Origin: DATJFH01 sp035495815
GTDB taxonomy: Bacteria > Acidobacteriota > Terriglobia > Bryobacterales > Bryobacteraceae
Length of the DNA stretch: 39,102 nucleotides
Direction of reading: 5' to 3'
NCBI GenBank assembly: GCA_035495815.1
Contig: DATJFH010000140.1
Location: forward strand, 1 to 39,102
The first letter of the stretch is position 1, and each line of letters begins with the position of its first letter. Shown piece after piece: positions 24,111 to 31,724 of the stretch. Position numbers and translations under genes: made by a program. A model generated the notes under the pieces. That model worked only from the letters and a program-made list of their open reading frames with translations, was not told the DNA's origin and made no database searches.

Positions 24111-24127
24111 ACGGCGCGGAGTCCGGA

Positions 24128-25495
24128 CTACCTTGGGCCGAAGTGCTGCGAAAGAAAGTCGAGAATCTCCTTCCGATCCTCCGGCTTGACTGTCGCGCCC
24201 CAGCCGGTCATCTTGGTGATCTCGCGATCCCACTGAGCGCGGGTGATGCGCTGGCCGGCGACGATGTCCGACTCGTGGCACCCGAGGCATGCCTCCTTCA
24301 CCTTGGCCGGGAACGGAGGAATGGCAACCTTCTCCGGAGCGGGCGGGGGCGTGTCGGCGCCGGCCTGTACGCGGACCTGGTGCACCACGTTCCAGAGATA
24401 GCCGGACGGGTTCCAGTCTTCCACCAGCGGCTGCGTCGCTCCGGCGGCATCGGTGGCGCGCGCCATCAGAACATAGGATCCCGGACCGGGCGGGGTCCAA
24501 TTGAACTCCCACAGCCGCCAGGCGTAGCGGGCTTTGTCGCGGCCTAGCGTCGCCGGACGCCAACTCCGGCCGCTGTCCGTGGACACGTCGACCTTCGCCA
24601 CCGGAGATTCGCCAGCCCAGGCGGCGCCGTGAATGCGCACCGGTCCTGATCCCACGCCCGCGCCTTCGAGAGGTCCGGCAATGACCGACTTCGGCCGGAT
24701 GCCTTCGAGCGGCTTCAGGTCCGCGGGATCCACCGCCGCGCCAGGCGCCACCGGACGCACCGGGTAGCGATACGCGGTCTTCATGAAAAAGCCGTCGTAC
24801 TCCTTGTCGAGCGCCTGAATCTGGGTGACCCACTTGGACCACGAATCTCCAGCCCAGCCCGGCGCAACCAGCCGCAACGGGAAGCCGTGCGCCGCCGGCA
24901 AAGGCTCGCCGTTCATTTCGTAGGCCAGCAGCGTGTCCGGGTCGAGCGCCTTTTTCAATGGAATCGTGCGGACGAAATCCGGCATGGTTCCCATGGGCGT
25001 GTCGGCGCCGTTGAAAAGCAGATGCTTTGTGGAGGCCTTCATCCCGGCCTTCTTGAGAACGTCGGCCAGCCGCGCTCCGCGCCAGCGCGCATTGCCGACG
25101 CCGCCGCGAGCCCACTGCATGCCCGTGACGGACGGCTGGTAATATCCGCGGCCGTTCCCGGCGCATTCGAGTACGCTCACTACCTCCACGGCCGGGAGCT
25201 TTTTCAACTCGTCCAAGGTCAGGTCAAGAGGGCTGGCTACTTCGCCGTCGACCTTCAGGCGCCAGGAGCCCGCGTCCACTGCCGGCCGGTTCATGTGGCA
25301 TCGCACAAAAAAGCGCTCGACCGGTGTGATCCACGTGCTGAAGCCGTCGAGCGGCATTTCCATGTCTTCCGGGCGGACGGAGCGGACGATCATATCCCGT
25401 TTCGGACGGTCCGCGGCGCGGCTGTATAGCCCCCCGGCCAGGGTCGCCAGCGAGCGGAAGAAAAACCTGCGCGAAAAATTCCTCGGGATGATCAT
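24128..25495 (-). CDS. sulfite-oxidase-like molybdopterin enzyme fused to cytochrome c
   Basis: A 455-residue exported molybdoenzyme. Its N-terminus has a Tat-like leader (NFSRRFFFRSLATLAGG). The oxidoreductase molybdopterin domain shows TWITPVERFFVRCHMNRP and the Mo-ligating Cys111 in SVLECAGNGRG, then GAGVGSGPVRIHGAAW and the Mo-co dimerisation domain (VDVSTDSGRSW; WEFNWTPPGPGSY). A C-terminal c-type haem domain has CLGCH (Cys403, Cys406, His407) and a likely axial Met429 (EITKMTGWG). This resembles SoxC/SorA-type sulfite dehydrogenases with the electron acceptor fused on. It should oxidise sulfite or a related compound in the periplasm. The ATG at 25495 overlaps the kinase stop by 4 nt (ATGA). 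Confidence 0.88.
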   Translation of the reverse strand: MIIPRNFSRRFFFRSLATLAGGLYSRAADRPKRDMIVRSVRPEDMEMPLDGFSTWITPVERFFVRCHMNRPAVDAGSWRLKVDGEVASPLDLTLDELKKLPAVEVVSVLECAGNGRGYYQPSVTGMQWARGGVGNARWRGARLADVLKKAGMKASTKHLLFNGADTPMGTMPDFVRTIPLKKALDPDTLLAYEMNGEPLPAAHGFPLRLVAPGWAGDSWSKWVTQIQALDKEYDGFFMKTAYRYPVRPVAPGAAVDPADLKPLEGIRPKSVIAGPLEGAGVGSGPVRIHGAAWAGESPVAKVDVSTDSGRSWRPATLGRDKARYAWRLWEFNWTPPGPGSYVLMARATDAAGATQPLVEDWNPSGYLWNVVHQVRVQAGADTPPPAPEKVAIPPFPAKVKEACLGCHESDIVAGQRITRAQWDREITKMTGWGATVKPEDRKEILDFLSQHFGPR

Positions 25496-27174
25496 GGCGC
25501 CGCGAGGGGGACCGAAAGGTGACGCAGATCGCCGTCGCGGATTTCGACCGGGAGAGACGCTTTCAGATCGCCCTTTTCCAAAGTCAGCCGGTACTTGCCG
25601 GGCGCGAGGCTGATCTGGGCCGGGGTAACGCCCGGCCACTTGCGGTCATCGATTGAAATGGAGGCGCCGCTCGGATCGCTTTGCAGCATCAACAGCCCGG
25701 ACGCGCGAGCCAGTGTCAGCAGCGGAAGTTCGATCTGGGCGCCGGTCACTTTTACCGGGCGCAACAAGGTCTTGTAGCCGGCGAGGGAAATGGAAATCGT
25801 ATGGTCGCCCGCGCTGGCTTTAAGCACACAGGGGGTGAAACAGGCAGTGCCTACCAGTCCATCCAGGGTCGCGGTAGCCCCGGCAGGATTGCTCGCCACC
25901 GGAATTTCGACCGAAGTCACCGGACGCTGAGGAGGCGGGGACTCTGTTTTGTGGCTGGCCGCGGGCGCCGCTGCCGGCGGAACCGGAGCAGTTTTCGGGC
26001 TTGGCGCGTCTTCCGGCGGCGGAGCCGGAGGCGTCACCCGGGTTTCGACCTGCTTGGCCGGCGTCTGGACCGGGGCGACGGGTGGATTGATGCCCGAATC
26101 GATAGGCTGCCGTATAAAGTACGCCGCGACTCCGATGGCGCACCCTACCAGCAAAGCGATGAGGATCGGAACCGTGCGGCTCTTCTTCTCCACTTCCTCG
26201 CTCGCGCGTAGAATCGGTATGTCGCGCACTGGAGGAGCGGGAGCAGCAGGCGGAGGCAGCTCCACCTTGGGAGGCGGCGGAGGTTGGGATTGCGTCTCCG
26301 CCATGGTGGGGAAATTCATGCTTCCCCCGCGGGCCAGGCTCTTCCAGCCGGGGCTTTCGGCGCAGGCTGCTTCGAGCGCCTCCACCATGGCCGCACACGT
26401 CTTGTACCGTTCTTCCGGAACCTTGGAAAGGCCCTTATGCAGCACCGCCTCGATCTGCGCTCCGAGCGTCGGATTCAGCCGTCTGGCCGGGGGTGGAGGC
26501 TCGCAGACGATCTGGTATACCAATGTGGTCAGATGCTCGGCAACGAAAGGCTTTTCCCCCGTGAGCATCTCGAACGTCATGACACTGAGCGAGTATTGGT
26601 CCGCCAACCCGCTGACGGCCTTACCCTGCACCTGCTCCGGCGCCATATAGTTCGGTGTTCCCACGATCAGGCCGGTTTGCGTGAGCTGGTCGGCGGCGGA
26701 GATTTTGGCGATGCCGAAATCGGCGATCTTAGCAATGCCGGCTTCGTTGACGATGATGTTGGCCGGCTTGATATCCCGGTGAATGATCCCTTTGTGATGA
26801 GCGTAATCGAGGGCGGCGGCCGTCTGCCGGAGGATGCTGAACAGCCGCGCCGGCTCCATCGGCGTCTGCTGGCCCAGAATCTGCTCGAGCGTCGAGCCGG
26901 GGACAAACTCCATCGTGATGTAGGCCGTTTCGTCCTGCTCGGCCATATCGTAGATGGTTACGATGCCCGGGTGCGACAGAATGCCTGCGGAGCGCGCTTC
27001 GCGAAAAAGACGTTCCCGCTGCTTGCCGCGCTGTTCGGAGTTCGCCAGCTCACTCAGCCTGATCGTCTTGATGGCGACTTCGCGGCCTATCGACGGATCG
27101 AGCGCCCGAAAAACGACACCCATGGCCCCACGGCCGAGTTCACCGAGGATCTGATATCGCCCGAGTTGATCCAT
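25492..27174 (-). CDS. Ser/Thr protein kinase with PEGA domains
   Basis: A 560-residue Hanks-type kinase. The glycine loop is GELGRGAMGVV (11-21), with catalytic Lys36 (VAIKTI), HRDIKPANI (132-140) and DFG (152-154), followed by an APE-type segment (YMAPEQVQG). A proline-rich linker leads to one membrane helix (about 335-353, VPILIALLVGCAIGVAAYFI), then a second Pro/Ala-rich linker. Two extracytoplasmic PEGA repeats follow (IPVASNPAGATATLDGLVG; LMLQSDPSGASISIDDRKWP). It phosphorylates cytoplasmic proteins in response to envelope signals; targets are unknown. The stop overlaps the start of the molybdoenzyme gene (ATGA), so expression of the two is linked. It is divergent from the PEP-CTERM gene across a 335 bp region. 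Confidence 0.9.
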   Translation of the reverse strand: MDQLGRYQILGELGRGAMGVVFRALDPSIGREVAIKTIRLSELANSEQRGKQRERLFREARSAGILSHPGIVTIYDMAEQDETAYITMEFVPGSTLEQILGQQTPMEPARLFSILRQTAAALDYAHHKGIIHRDIKPANIIVNEAGIAKIADFGIAKISAADQLTQTGLIVGTPNYMAPEQVQGKAVSGLADQYSLSVMTFEMLTGEKPFVAEHLTTLVYQIVCEPPPPARRLNPTLGAQIEAVLHKGLSKVPEERYKTCAAMVEALEAACAESPGWKSLARGGSMNFPTMAETQSQPPPPPKVELPPPAAPAPPVRDIPILRASEEVEKKSRTVPILIALLVGCAIGVAAYFIRQPIDSGINPPVAPVQTPAKQVETRVTPPAPPPEDAPSPKTAPVPPAAAPAASHKTESPPPQRPVTSVEIPVASNPAGATATLDGLVGTACFTPCVLKASAGDHTISISLAGYKTLLRPVKVTGAQIELPLLTLARASGLLMLQSDPSGASISIDDRKWPGVTPAQISLAPGKYRLTLEKGDLKASLPVEIRDGDLRHLSVPLAAP

Positions 27175-27212
27175 GCTGCTTGCCCGATACTAGCAGAAAA
27201 CCCTAGCGCAAT

Positions 27213-27230
27213 GGTAGTGAACAGTCAGCA
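27213..27230 (+). repeat. direct repeat copy 1 (GGTAGTG core)
   Basis: GGTAGTGAACAGTCAGCA. A second copy at 27455-27473 differs by one substitution and one inserted base. It lies just upstream of the kinase start and reads toward the PEP-CTERM gene. Confidence 0.5.
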
Positions 27231-27402
27231 GGGTTAAGATCGGGCGCGGCGCCCGGCGCTGCAACGCTTCATCGCTCAGCGGCATCGATGCGATTCCCGC
27301 GCCCGCAGGCGCTGTGCGGCCGGCTGCGATGGCGCAGCAATCGAAATGGACCAAAAATAAACATCCCCGGCGCCCCGGCCCGTGATTGAGGCTCTGCGGT
27401 AC

Positions 27403-27417
27403 TGGGAAGTACATTGC
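27403..27417 (+). promoter_or_regulatory. candidate sigma-54 promoter of the second PEP-CTERM gene
   Basis: TGGGAAGTACATTGC has TGG at -24, TTGC at -12 and the required 10 bp between GG and GC; only two consensus positions of the -24 block differ. It is 93 bp before ATG 27510, close to the 86 bp of the element at the other PEP-CTERM gene. Confidence 0.45.
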
Positions 27418-27438
27418 CTTAGGTAACTCCCTTAGGCA
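27415..27438. repeat. imperfect inverted repeat at the promoter
   Basis: Nine-base arms TGCCTTAGG and CCTTAGGCA pair at eight of nine positions around a 6 bp loop. It overlaps the -12 part of the sigma-54 element and abuts the -35 of the sigma-70-like promoter, the position expected of an operator. Confidence 0.4.
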
Positions 27439-27467
27439 TTGACCGGAAGATGACGGTAGTGTACAGT
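27439..27467 (+). promoter_or_regulatory. sigma-70-like promoter of the second PEP-CTERM gene
   Basis: TTGACC (27439-27444), a 17 bp spacer and TACAGT (27462-27467), about 43 bp before the chosen start codon. It is an alternative to the sigma-54 element just upstream. Confidence 0.45.
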
Positions 27468-27473
27468 CTAGCA
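27455..27473 (+). repeat. direct repeat copy 2 (GGTAGTG core)
   Basis: GGTAGTGTACAGTCTAGCA, the partner of 27213-27230. It overlaps the spacer and -10 of the sigma-70-like promoter. Its TGTACA core also occurs about 50 bp before the start of the other PEP-CTERM gene (11160-11168). Confidence 0.5.
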
Positions 27474-27509
27474 TTGCCCCCCAAATTGACGCGCATTACC
27501 TCAAAAACT

Positions 27510-28220
27510 ATGTTCCGCCTTCTGGCTGTTTTCGCATGCATGGCAACCAGCGTTTTCGCTTCGGGCGTTTGTCAGTGCCCGCCGACGATTTTCGGGTTCG
27601 TCAACGGTGTCGCCATTCCGACTGAAAGTTTCACTTTGACGTCACTGGGCGAGCAGGGATACAGCATTACGGCGAACGTCGACCATCAGCAGGACCCGGC
27701 GTATGCGCTGCAACTCAATGTCACGACCAATCCCGACCCGGCGATCGGTTTCGGCATCCGCATCAGCGGGGATCCCATAGTCGATTTCACCATCACGCAG
27801 GTCTTCATGGGTGGGCCTTTCTCCAATCTCACACTCCAGAGCGACAGTACCGTGAGCGATGGAAACGGCGACGGAATGGCCTCCATGTCGGGTTCGCCCT
27901 TTATCAAGACGACGATCATCCCGTTCGTGGCCAGTCCGCAGATCGAGAATCAGATGAATCTGAATTGCTCCGCTAGCGGGAGCGCATTCTTCGCGGATGC
28001 CGCCTGCCCCAGCCAGTTGCAGGGCTTCGAGGCAGGTGGCTACAGCACCGGCATTCTGGTCATGCAAATCCACTTCGACCTGAGTGACGGCGATTCCGCG
28101 ACCGTCAATGCATCGGCGATTTTAGGCAACGCAGCGGTTCCAGAACCCGGAACCGGCATCCTGCTTGGCGGGGGGTTGCTGGCCGTACTCGCCTGCACTC
28201 GCCGCCGCCAGCGCGCGTAG
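27510..28220 (+). CDS. PEP-CTERM sorting domain protein
   Basis: A 236-residue exported protein. The ATG at 27510 was chosen since it gives a compact signal peptide (MFRLLAVFACMATSVFASG); the frame runs 20 codons further upstream through the promoter. The C-terminal tail is canonical: VPEPGTGILLGGGLLAVLA, then RRRQR. The mature part is Thr/Ser/Asn-rich and beta-like, with two Cys pairs and no recognised domain, as is usual for exosortase substrates. The last 99 bp, which encode the sorting tail, overlap the end of the convergent glycosyltransferase gene on the other strand. Regulation by sigma-54 or sigma-70 is suggested by the sites upstream. Confidence 0.87.
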   Translation: MFRLLAVFACMATSVFASGVCQCPPTIFGFVNGVAIPTESFTLTSLGEQGYSITANVDHQQDPAYALQLNVTTNPDPAIGFGIRISGDPIVDFTITQVFMGGPFSNLTLQSDSTVSDGNGDGMASMSGSPFIKTTIIPFVASPQIENQMNLNCSASGSAFFADAACPSQLQGFEAGGYSTGILVMQIHFDLSDGDSATVNASAILGNAAVPEPGTGILLGGGLLAVLACTRRRQRA

Positions 28221-29330
28221 AGTGTCGGTCTCGTACCGGGGAAGCGTAATCCGGCGATGGATTTCCAGAAGTTCATCCGCTCTGTGACTGCACGTGTGCC
28301 GCTCTAGAATCGTACGGCGGCCGCTGGCGGCCAGCTCGCTCCGCAACTGGGCGTCGTTCAGCAAAGCTCTCATGCCCCGCTGCATTTCCTCGCCAAAACC
28401 GGCGATCAGATAGTCTTCTCCCGGGCGGAAAAGACCCTCGCTGTCCTCCCAGGGCGAGCAAATCAACGGTGTGCCGCAAGCCAGCGCTTCAAAAACCCGA
28501 ATGGACGGGATCCCCGGCAACGCGGCGCGGTACGGACGCCTTGGAACGTGCGCGGTGAAACGGAATCGGGCATAGACTTCCGGAGTCCGGTAGTTGGGCA
28601 GCCAGCCCTGGTAGGTCATCCCGGACCGGTCCATCTCATCGAGCGCCGCCTGCGGATATCTCACTCCGTGGGTAGTCGAGACAAGGGCCAGCGCGCGGGC
28701 GGGCTCGAAGAGGAACTCGCGCAGATCCTCATCACGCTCGCCGTCCGCCCAGTTGCCGATCCAAACCAGGTCGCCCGAGCGCTCGATTTCCGGAAGCGGC
28801 TTGAACAAACGGGTGTCGGCGGCTTCGTGCCACGTCCAGGCGCGCTGAACCGCCTTGCGCTGGAGGTACGCCTCCCGTAAAGACTCGCCCGAGGCCAGCA
28901 CGCCGTCGTAGTGCTCCAGATCGAGGGAGCGGGCGCGGGTTTCGGAGGTGATCAGGCTGTGGCCGGTATCGTGATACAGCAGAACGTAACGCCCACCGCG
29001 CCGACGGTGTTCCGCAAGCCGCCTCACCAACAGGTGTGTGTTGGCCTCATGCGCAAGCACCAGGTCCGCGGCATCCAGCACATGGTCCAGGTCGAACTGG
29101 TTCGGGTCGTACCGGCTGATCCGAAGCTTGGGATATGCGGAGTGAAGCCCCCGGATCGGATCCGCGCCGTGATCGACCATCAGCTGATCCAGCGCTCTCG
29201 GGCCGGAAGGTTCGAAAATCCTGACGTCGTGACCGCGCCGGATTAATTCGACGGACACACCACGCAGAAAGTGGGCGCTTCCCTGATCCCAGTCCGAGAG
29301 TACGGATCGACTGAATAGTACTATTCGCAT
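28122..29330 (-). CDS. CgeB-like glycosyltransferase (Glyco_trans_1_2)
   Basis: A 402-residue glycosyltransferase of the CgeB/Glyco_trans_1_2 type: N-terminal MRIVLFSRSVLSDWDQGSAH, then VRIFEPSG, DLVLAHEANTHLLVRRL and YVLLYHDTGHSL. The C-terminal donor domain has GDLVWIGNWADGERDEDL and IPSIRVFEALACGTPLICSP, with FRPGEDYLI. Such enzymes act in surface polysaccharide or spore-coat glycosylation; neighbouring PEP-CTERM genes fit a surface role. The start at ATG 29330 was chosen because the family N-terminus begins there; the 30 codons upstream are not protein-like. The last 32 residues (about EYGQQPPAKQDAGSGFWNR) are coded antisense to the PEP-CTERM tail and look like an extension beyond the domain. 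Confidence 0.83.
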   Translation of the reverse strand: MRIVLFSRSVLSDWDQGSAHFLRGVSVELIRRGHDVRIFEPSGPRALDQLMVDHGADPIRGLHSAYPKLRISRYDPNQFDLDHVLDAADLVLAHEANTHLLVRRLAEHRRRGGRYVLLYHDTGHSLITSETRARSLDLEHYDGVLASGESLREAYLQRKAVQRAWTWHEAADTRLFKPLPEIERSGDLVWIGNWADGERDEDLREFLFEPARALALVSTTHGVRYPQAALDEMDRSGMTYQGWLPNYRTPEVYARFRFTAHVPRRPYRAALPGIPSIRVFEALACGTPLICSPWEDSEGLFRPGEDYLIAGFGEEMQRGMRALLNDAQLRSELAASGRRTILERHTCSHRADELLEIHRRITLPRYETDTLRALAAASAGEYGQQPPAKQDAGSGFWNRCVA

Positions 29331-29539
29331 AAATGCGCCCGAGTCGCAGCCCTGGTCCTTGCGCTGGCGCTTAGATCCTTGCATTTGTCTCGCCAGCCTG
29401 GGTTTTACCACAGAAATCACGGAACATCGGGGCGCGCCCGCCCTAAATGGCTTTGTTTGGTTGGAGTAATACCGGGCCTGCGCGGCGGGATGCGAGCCTG
29501 CCCCGCACGCACGGCCGTGATTTACAGTAAGAATTACTC
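29331..29539. other. divergent gap between glycosyltransferase and selA
   Basis: No gene in 209 bp. On the left is a candidate sigma-54 element (29381-29395). On the right, TACAGT at 29524-29529 could be a -10 for selA with almost no leader, and AGTAA/TTACT (29526-29538) forms a small inverted repeat just before the selA ATG. No tRNA-Sec-like sequence was found. Confidence 0.4.
29381..29395 (-). promoter_or_regulatory. candidate sigma-54 promoter of the glycosyltransferase gene
   Basis: On the minus strand TGGCGAGACAAATGC has TGGC at -24, TGC at -12 and the right 10 bp spacing, about 51 bp before ATG 29330. Three consensus positions differ. It is the third such site next to surface-related genes in this window. 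Confidence 0.35.
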
Positions 29540-30931
29540 ATGAGCGAGTCGAATACGCCTTGGCAAGGTTCAAGCCAGGCTGCGGTACGATCGGATTTGG
29601 CCGAAATCACCAAGCTCCGCGATCTGCCCTCGGTAGACGAAATGTTGGTTGGCCTCTCAGGCCTTCAGGGCAGCTATCCACGGGCCTTGATTGCCGCGGA
29701 AATCCGTCTGGCGCTCGCAGAGGCCAGGAGGGCTCTCCGGGCCGGTTCGGAGCCGCCTCCGCTCCTCGAGCGTGTCAGGGACCGCCTGGCCGCGCTTGCC
29801 GCCCCGTCGCTGCGCCCCGTAATCAATGCCACCGGTGTGATCCTGCACACCAATCTCGGGCGAGCGCCGTTGGGACCGGCAGCCGTCATCCCGGGCTTCT
29901 CCAATCTGGAGTACGATCTGGCGGCCGGAAAACGAGGCAGGCGCGACGCGCACACCGGCCGTCTGCTCGAAGCTCTCCTCGGAAAGCCCGCCATCGTGGT
30001 CAACAATAACGCAGCCGCGGTCTATCTCGCTTTGCACGAGTTGGCCGCCGGTTTCGAGGTGGTGGTCTCCCGCGGCGAGCTGATCGAGATCGGCGACGGC
30101 TTCCGTATCCCCGAAATCATGCGCCACTCCGGCGCCGTCCTGCGGGAAGTGGGAACGACCAACCGGACCCACATCGACGACTATCGTGAGGCCATCAACG
30201 AACGTACCCGGCTGCTGCTCCGCGTGCATCCCAGCAACTTCCGCATCGAGGGATTCACGGCGCGGCCCGCAGTCGAAGAACTGGCGGCGCTCGGCCGGGC
30301 CAAAGGCGTGCCGGTCTACGAGGATCTGGGCAGCGGCTGCGCGCTCGATCTGCGGCCATTCGGGATCGACGAGCCGCTGGCGGCCGCCAGTCTTCGAGCC
30401 GGAGCCGCCCTGGTCAGCTTCAGCGGCGACAAACTGCTGGGCGGACCGCAGGCGGGAATCCTCGCCGGTACGCCCGAGCTCGTCACGCGCCTCCGCCGGA
30501 ATCCCATGTTCCGCGCGCTGCGCATCGACAAGAGCATTACCCAATTGCTTGAAGGAACGCTGCGAGACCTGCTGCTCGAGCGCTGGGACCGGATTCCCGC
30601 TCTCCGCATGATTCGCCTCGAGGCGGGAGCCATTCGCCTTCGAGCCGAGGCTCTGCTGTCCGCGCTGCCGGTCCTGCCGGTGGAGCTGATCGAAGGCCAT
30701 TCCGTGATCGGAGGCGGGTCCACTCCGCAGCAGGCTCTGCCGACCTGGCTGATCGCCATCGGAGGCGACCGGGTGACCGCTCTCGAACGTAGCCTGCGGC
30801 GGGGCGATCCGCCGGTGGTGGCGCGGATCGAGGACGGCAAGCTGCTGCTCGATCTGCGCACCGTATTTCCGGAGGAAGAGCCCGCGCTGGTGAAGGCGCT
30901 GGTCAGCGCCGCGGCAAGCGCCACGGAGTGA
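29540..30931 (+). CDS. selA: L-seryl-tRNA(Sec) selenium transferase
   Basis: A 463-residue PLP enzyme of normal SelA length. It has the N-terminal domain LPSVDEMLVGL, the family signature RPVINATGVILHTNLGRAPLG, GEVV-type strand FEVVVSRGELIEIGDGFRIP, EVGTTNRTHIDDY, YEDLGSGCALDL and the PLP lysine Lys298 in SFSGDKLLGGPQAG. SelA converts Ser-tRNA(Sec) to Sec-tRNA(Sec) with selenophosphate, so the organism probably makes selenoproteins. The usual partner genes selB, selC (tRNA-Sec) and selD are not in the window. It is followed after 136 bp by the F420 cluster on the same strand. A weak stem (TCTTG/CAAGA near 30952) without a T-run follows the gene. Confidence 0.93.
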   Translation: MSESNTPWQGSSQAAVRSDLAEITKLRDLPSVDEMLVGLSGLQGSYPRALIAAEIRLALAEARRALRAGSEPPPLLERVRDRLAALAAPSLRPVINATGVILHTNLGRAPLGPAAVIPGFSNLEYDLAAGKRGRRDAHTGRLLEALLGKPAIVVNNNAAAVYLALHELAAGFEVVVSRGELIEIGDGFRIPEIMRHSGAVLREVGTTNRTHIDDYREAINERTRLLLRVHPSNFRIEGFTARPAVEELAALGRAKGVPVYEDLGSGCALDLRPFGIDEPLAAASLRAGAALVSFSGDKLLGGPQAGILAGTPELVTRLRRNPMFRALRIDKSITQLLEGTLRDLLLERWDRIPALRMIRLEAGAIRLRAEALLSALPVLPVELIEGHSVIGGGSTPQQALPTWLIAIGGDRVTALERSLRRGDPPVVARIEDGKLLLDLRTVFPEEEPALVKALVSAAASATE

Positions 30932-31067
30932 GTCCCGACAGGACATCCGAACATCTTGCGGCAAGACGGCGCCCATCCGCCCTGGGGTCCGCGCATCTGC
31001 CGGCTTTGACGTTAAGATGGCCTAGTGGCGCCGAGTTTGCCGTGATTCGCCCCGCCCCCCAAAACCG

Positions 31068-31724
31068 ATGCAGCAGACAATTGCTATCGTAGGCGGCGCC
31101 GGCGCCGAAGGCTTCGGACTGGCAGCGCGCTTCGCCCATGCCGGCGCGCGCGTGCTGATCGGCTCCCGGGACGCGCGGAGAGCGGCGGACGCTGCGGGGA
31201 AGATCGTCAACGCCGAGGGGCGCCTGAATGCCGACGCGGTTGCCGAGGCCGACATCGTCGTGCTCACCGTCCCGCTGGCGGCCCAGATCGCTACCCTCAA
31301 GTCGATCCGAGGCAGCTTTCGACCCTCGGCCATTCTGGTGGACGCCACGGTGCCGCTTGAAATAGCCATCGGCGGAAGCGTGTCGCGGTCGCTGACGCTC
31401 TGGGCCGGCTCGGCGGCGCAGCAGGCCGCCCGGCACGCGCCGCCCGGCGTCGCCGTGGTGGGCGCTTTCCACACCCTCAGCGCGGAGCTTCTGGCTCAGC
31501 TCGACCAGCCGATCGACAGCGACGTGCTGATCTGCGGCGATGACGCGCGGGCCAAAGCCGTGGTCGCCGGGTGGATCGCGCTGCTGCCCGGCGCGCGAGC
31601 CATCGACTGCGGACCGCTCGAGAACGCCCGCCTGCTCGAAAGCGCCGCCACCCTGCTGATCTCGCTCAATATCCGCCACAAAGTGAAACACAGCGGTCTG
31701 CGTATTACGGGACTCGGGCTGTGA
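31068..31724 (+). CDS. npdG: F420H2:NADP+ oxidoreductase
   Basis: A 218-residue Rossmann-fold enzyme of the NADPH-dependent F420 reductase family (NpdG/Fno). It has an N-terminal dinucleotide motif TIAIVGGAGAEGFGLAARFA, VLIGSRD as the NADP-selecting strand end, then ADIVVLTVPLAAQ and VDATVPLE. Following segments VVGAFHTLSAELL and LENARLLESAATLLISLN are typical of the family. It moves hydride between NADPH and the deazaflavin cofactor F420. It is the first gene of a tight cluster: its stop overlaps the cofD start (GTGA at 31721-31724). Placement next to cofD, cofC and cofE makes the F420 assignment firm. Confidence 0.9.
   Translation: MQQTIAIVGGAGAEGFGLAARFAHAGARVLIGSRDARRAADAAGKIVNAEGRLNADAVAEADIVVLTVPLAAQIATLKSIRGSFRPSAILVDATVPLEIAIGGSVSRSLTLWAGSAAQQAARHAPPGVAVVGAFHTLSAELLAQLDQPIDSDVLICGDDARAKAVVAGWIALLPGARAIDCGPLENARLLESAATLLISLNIRHKVKHSGLRITGLGL

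Larger units (their letters stand above)
27175..27509. other. 335 bp divergent regulatory region
   Basis: No gene is supported here. It contains a GC hairpin (CGGGCGC/GCGCCCG, 27241-27255), two near-identical direct repeats (27213-27230 and 27455-27473), a candidate sigma-54 element (27403-27417), an imperfect hairpin with CCTTAGG arms (27415-27438) and a sigma-70-like promoter (27439-27467). The density of sites close to the PEP-CTERM gene suggests layered control of that gene. Confidence 0.5.

Noticed and set aside
27241..27255. GC hairpin as a terminator
   Set aside because: Perfect 7 bp stem but a one-base loop and no T-run; it lies between divergent genes where no transcript should end.
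27231..27420. Possible remnant of an insertion sequence between the two direct repeats
   Set aside because: The repeats are direct and not inverted, there is no transposase fragment with motifs, and no target duplication is seen.
27190..27474. 94-codon minus-strand frame in the divergent region
   Set aside because: It covers promoters and hairpins, has no conserved feature and has no ribosome site.
30932..31067. tRNA-Sec gene expected near selA
   Set aside because: No cloverleaf with an extended variable arm or a TCA anticodon could be folded in this gap or in 29331-29539.
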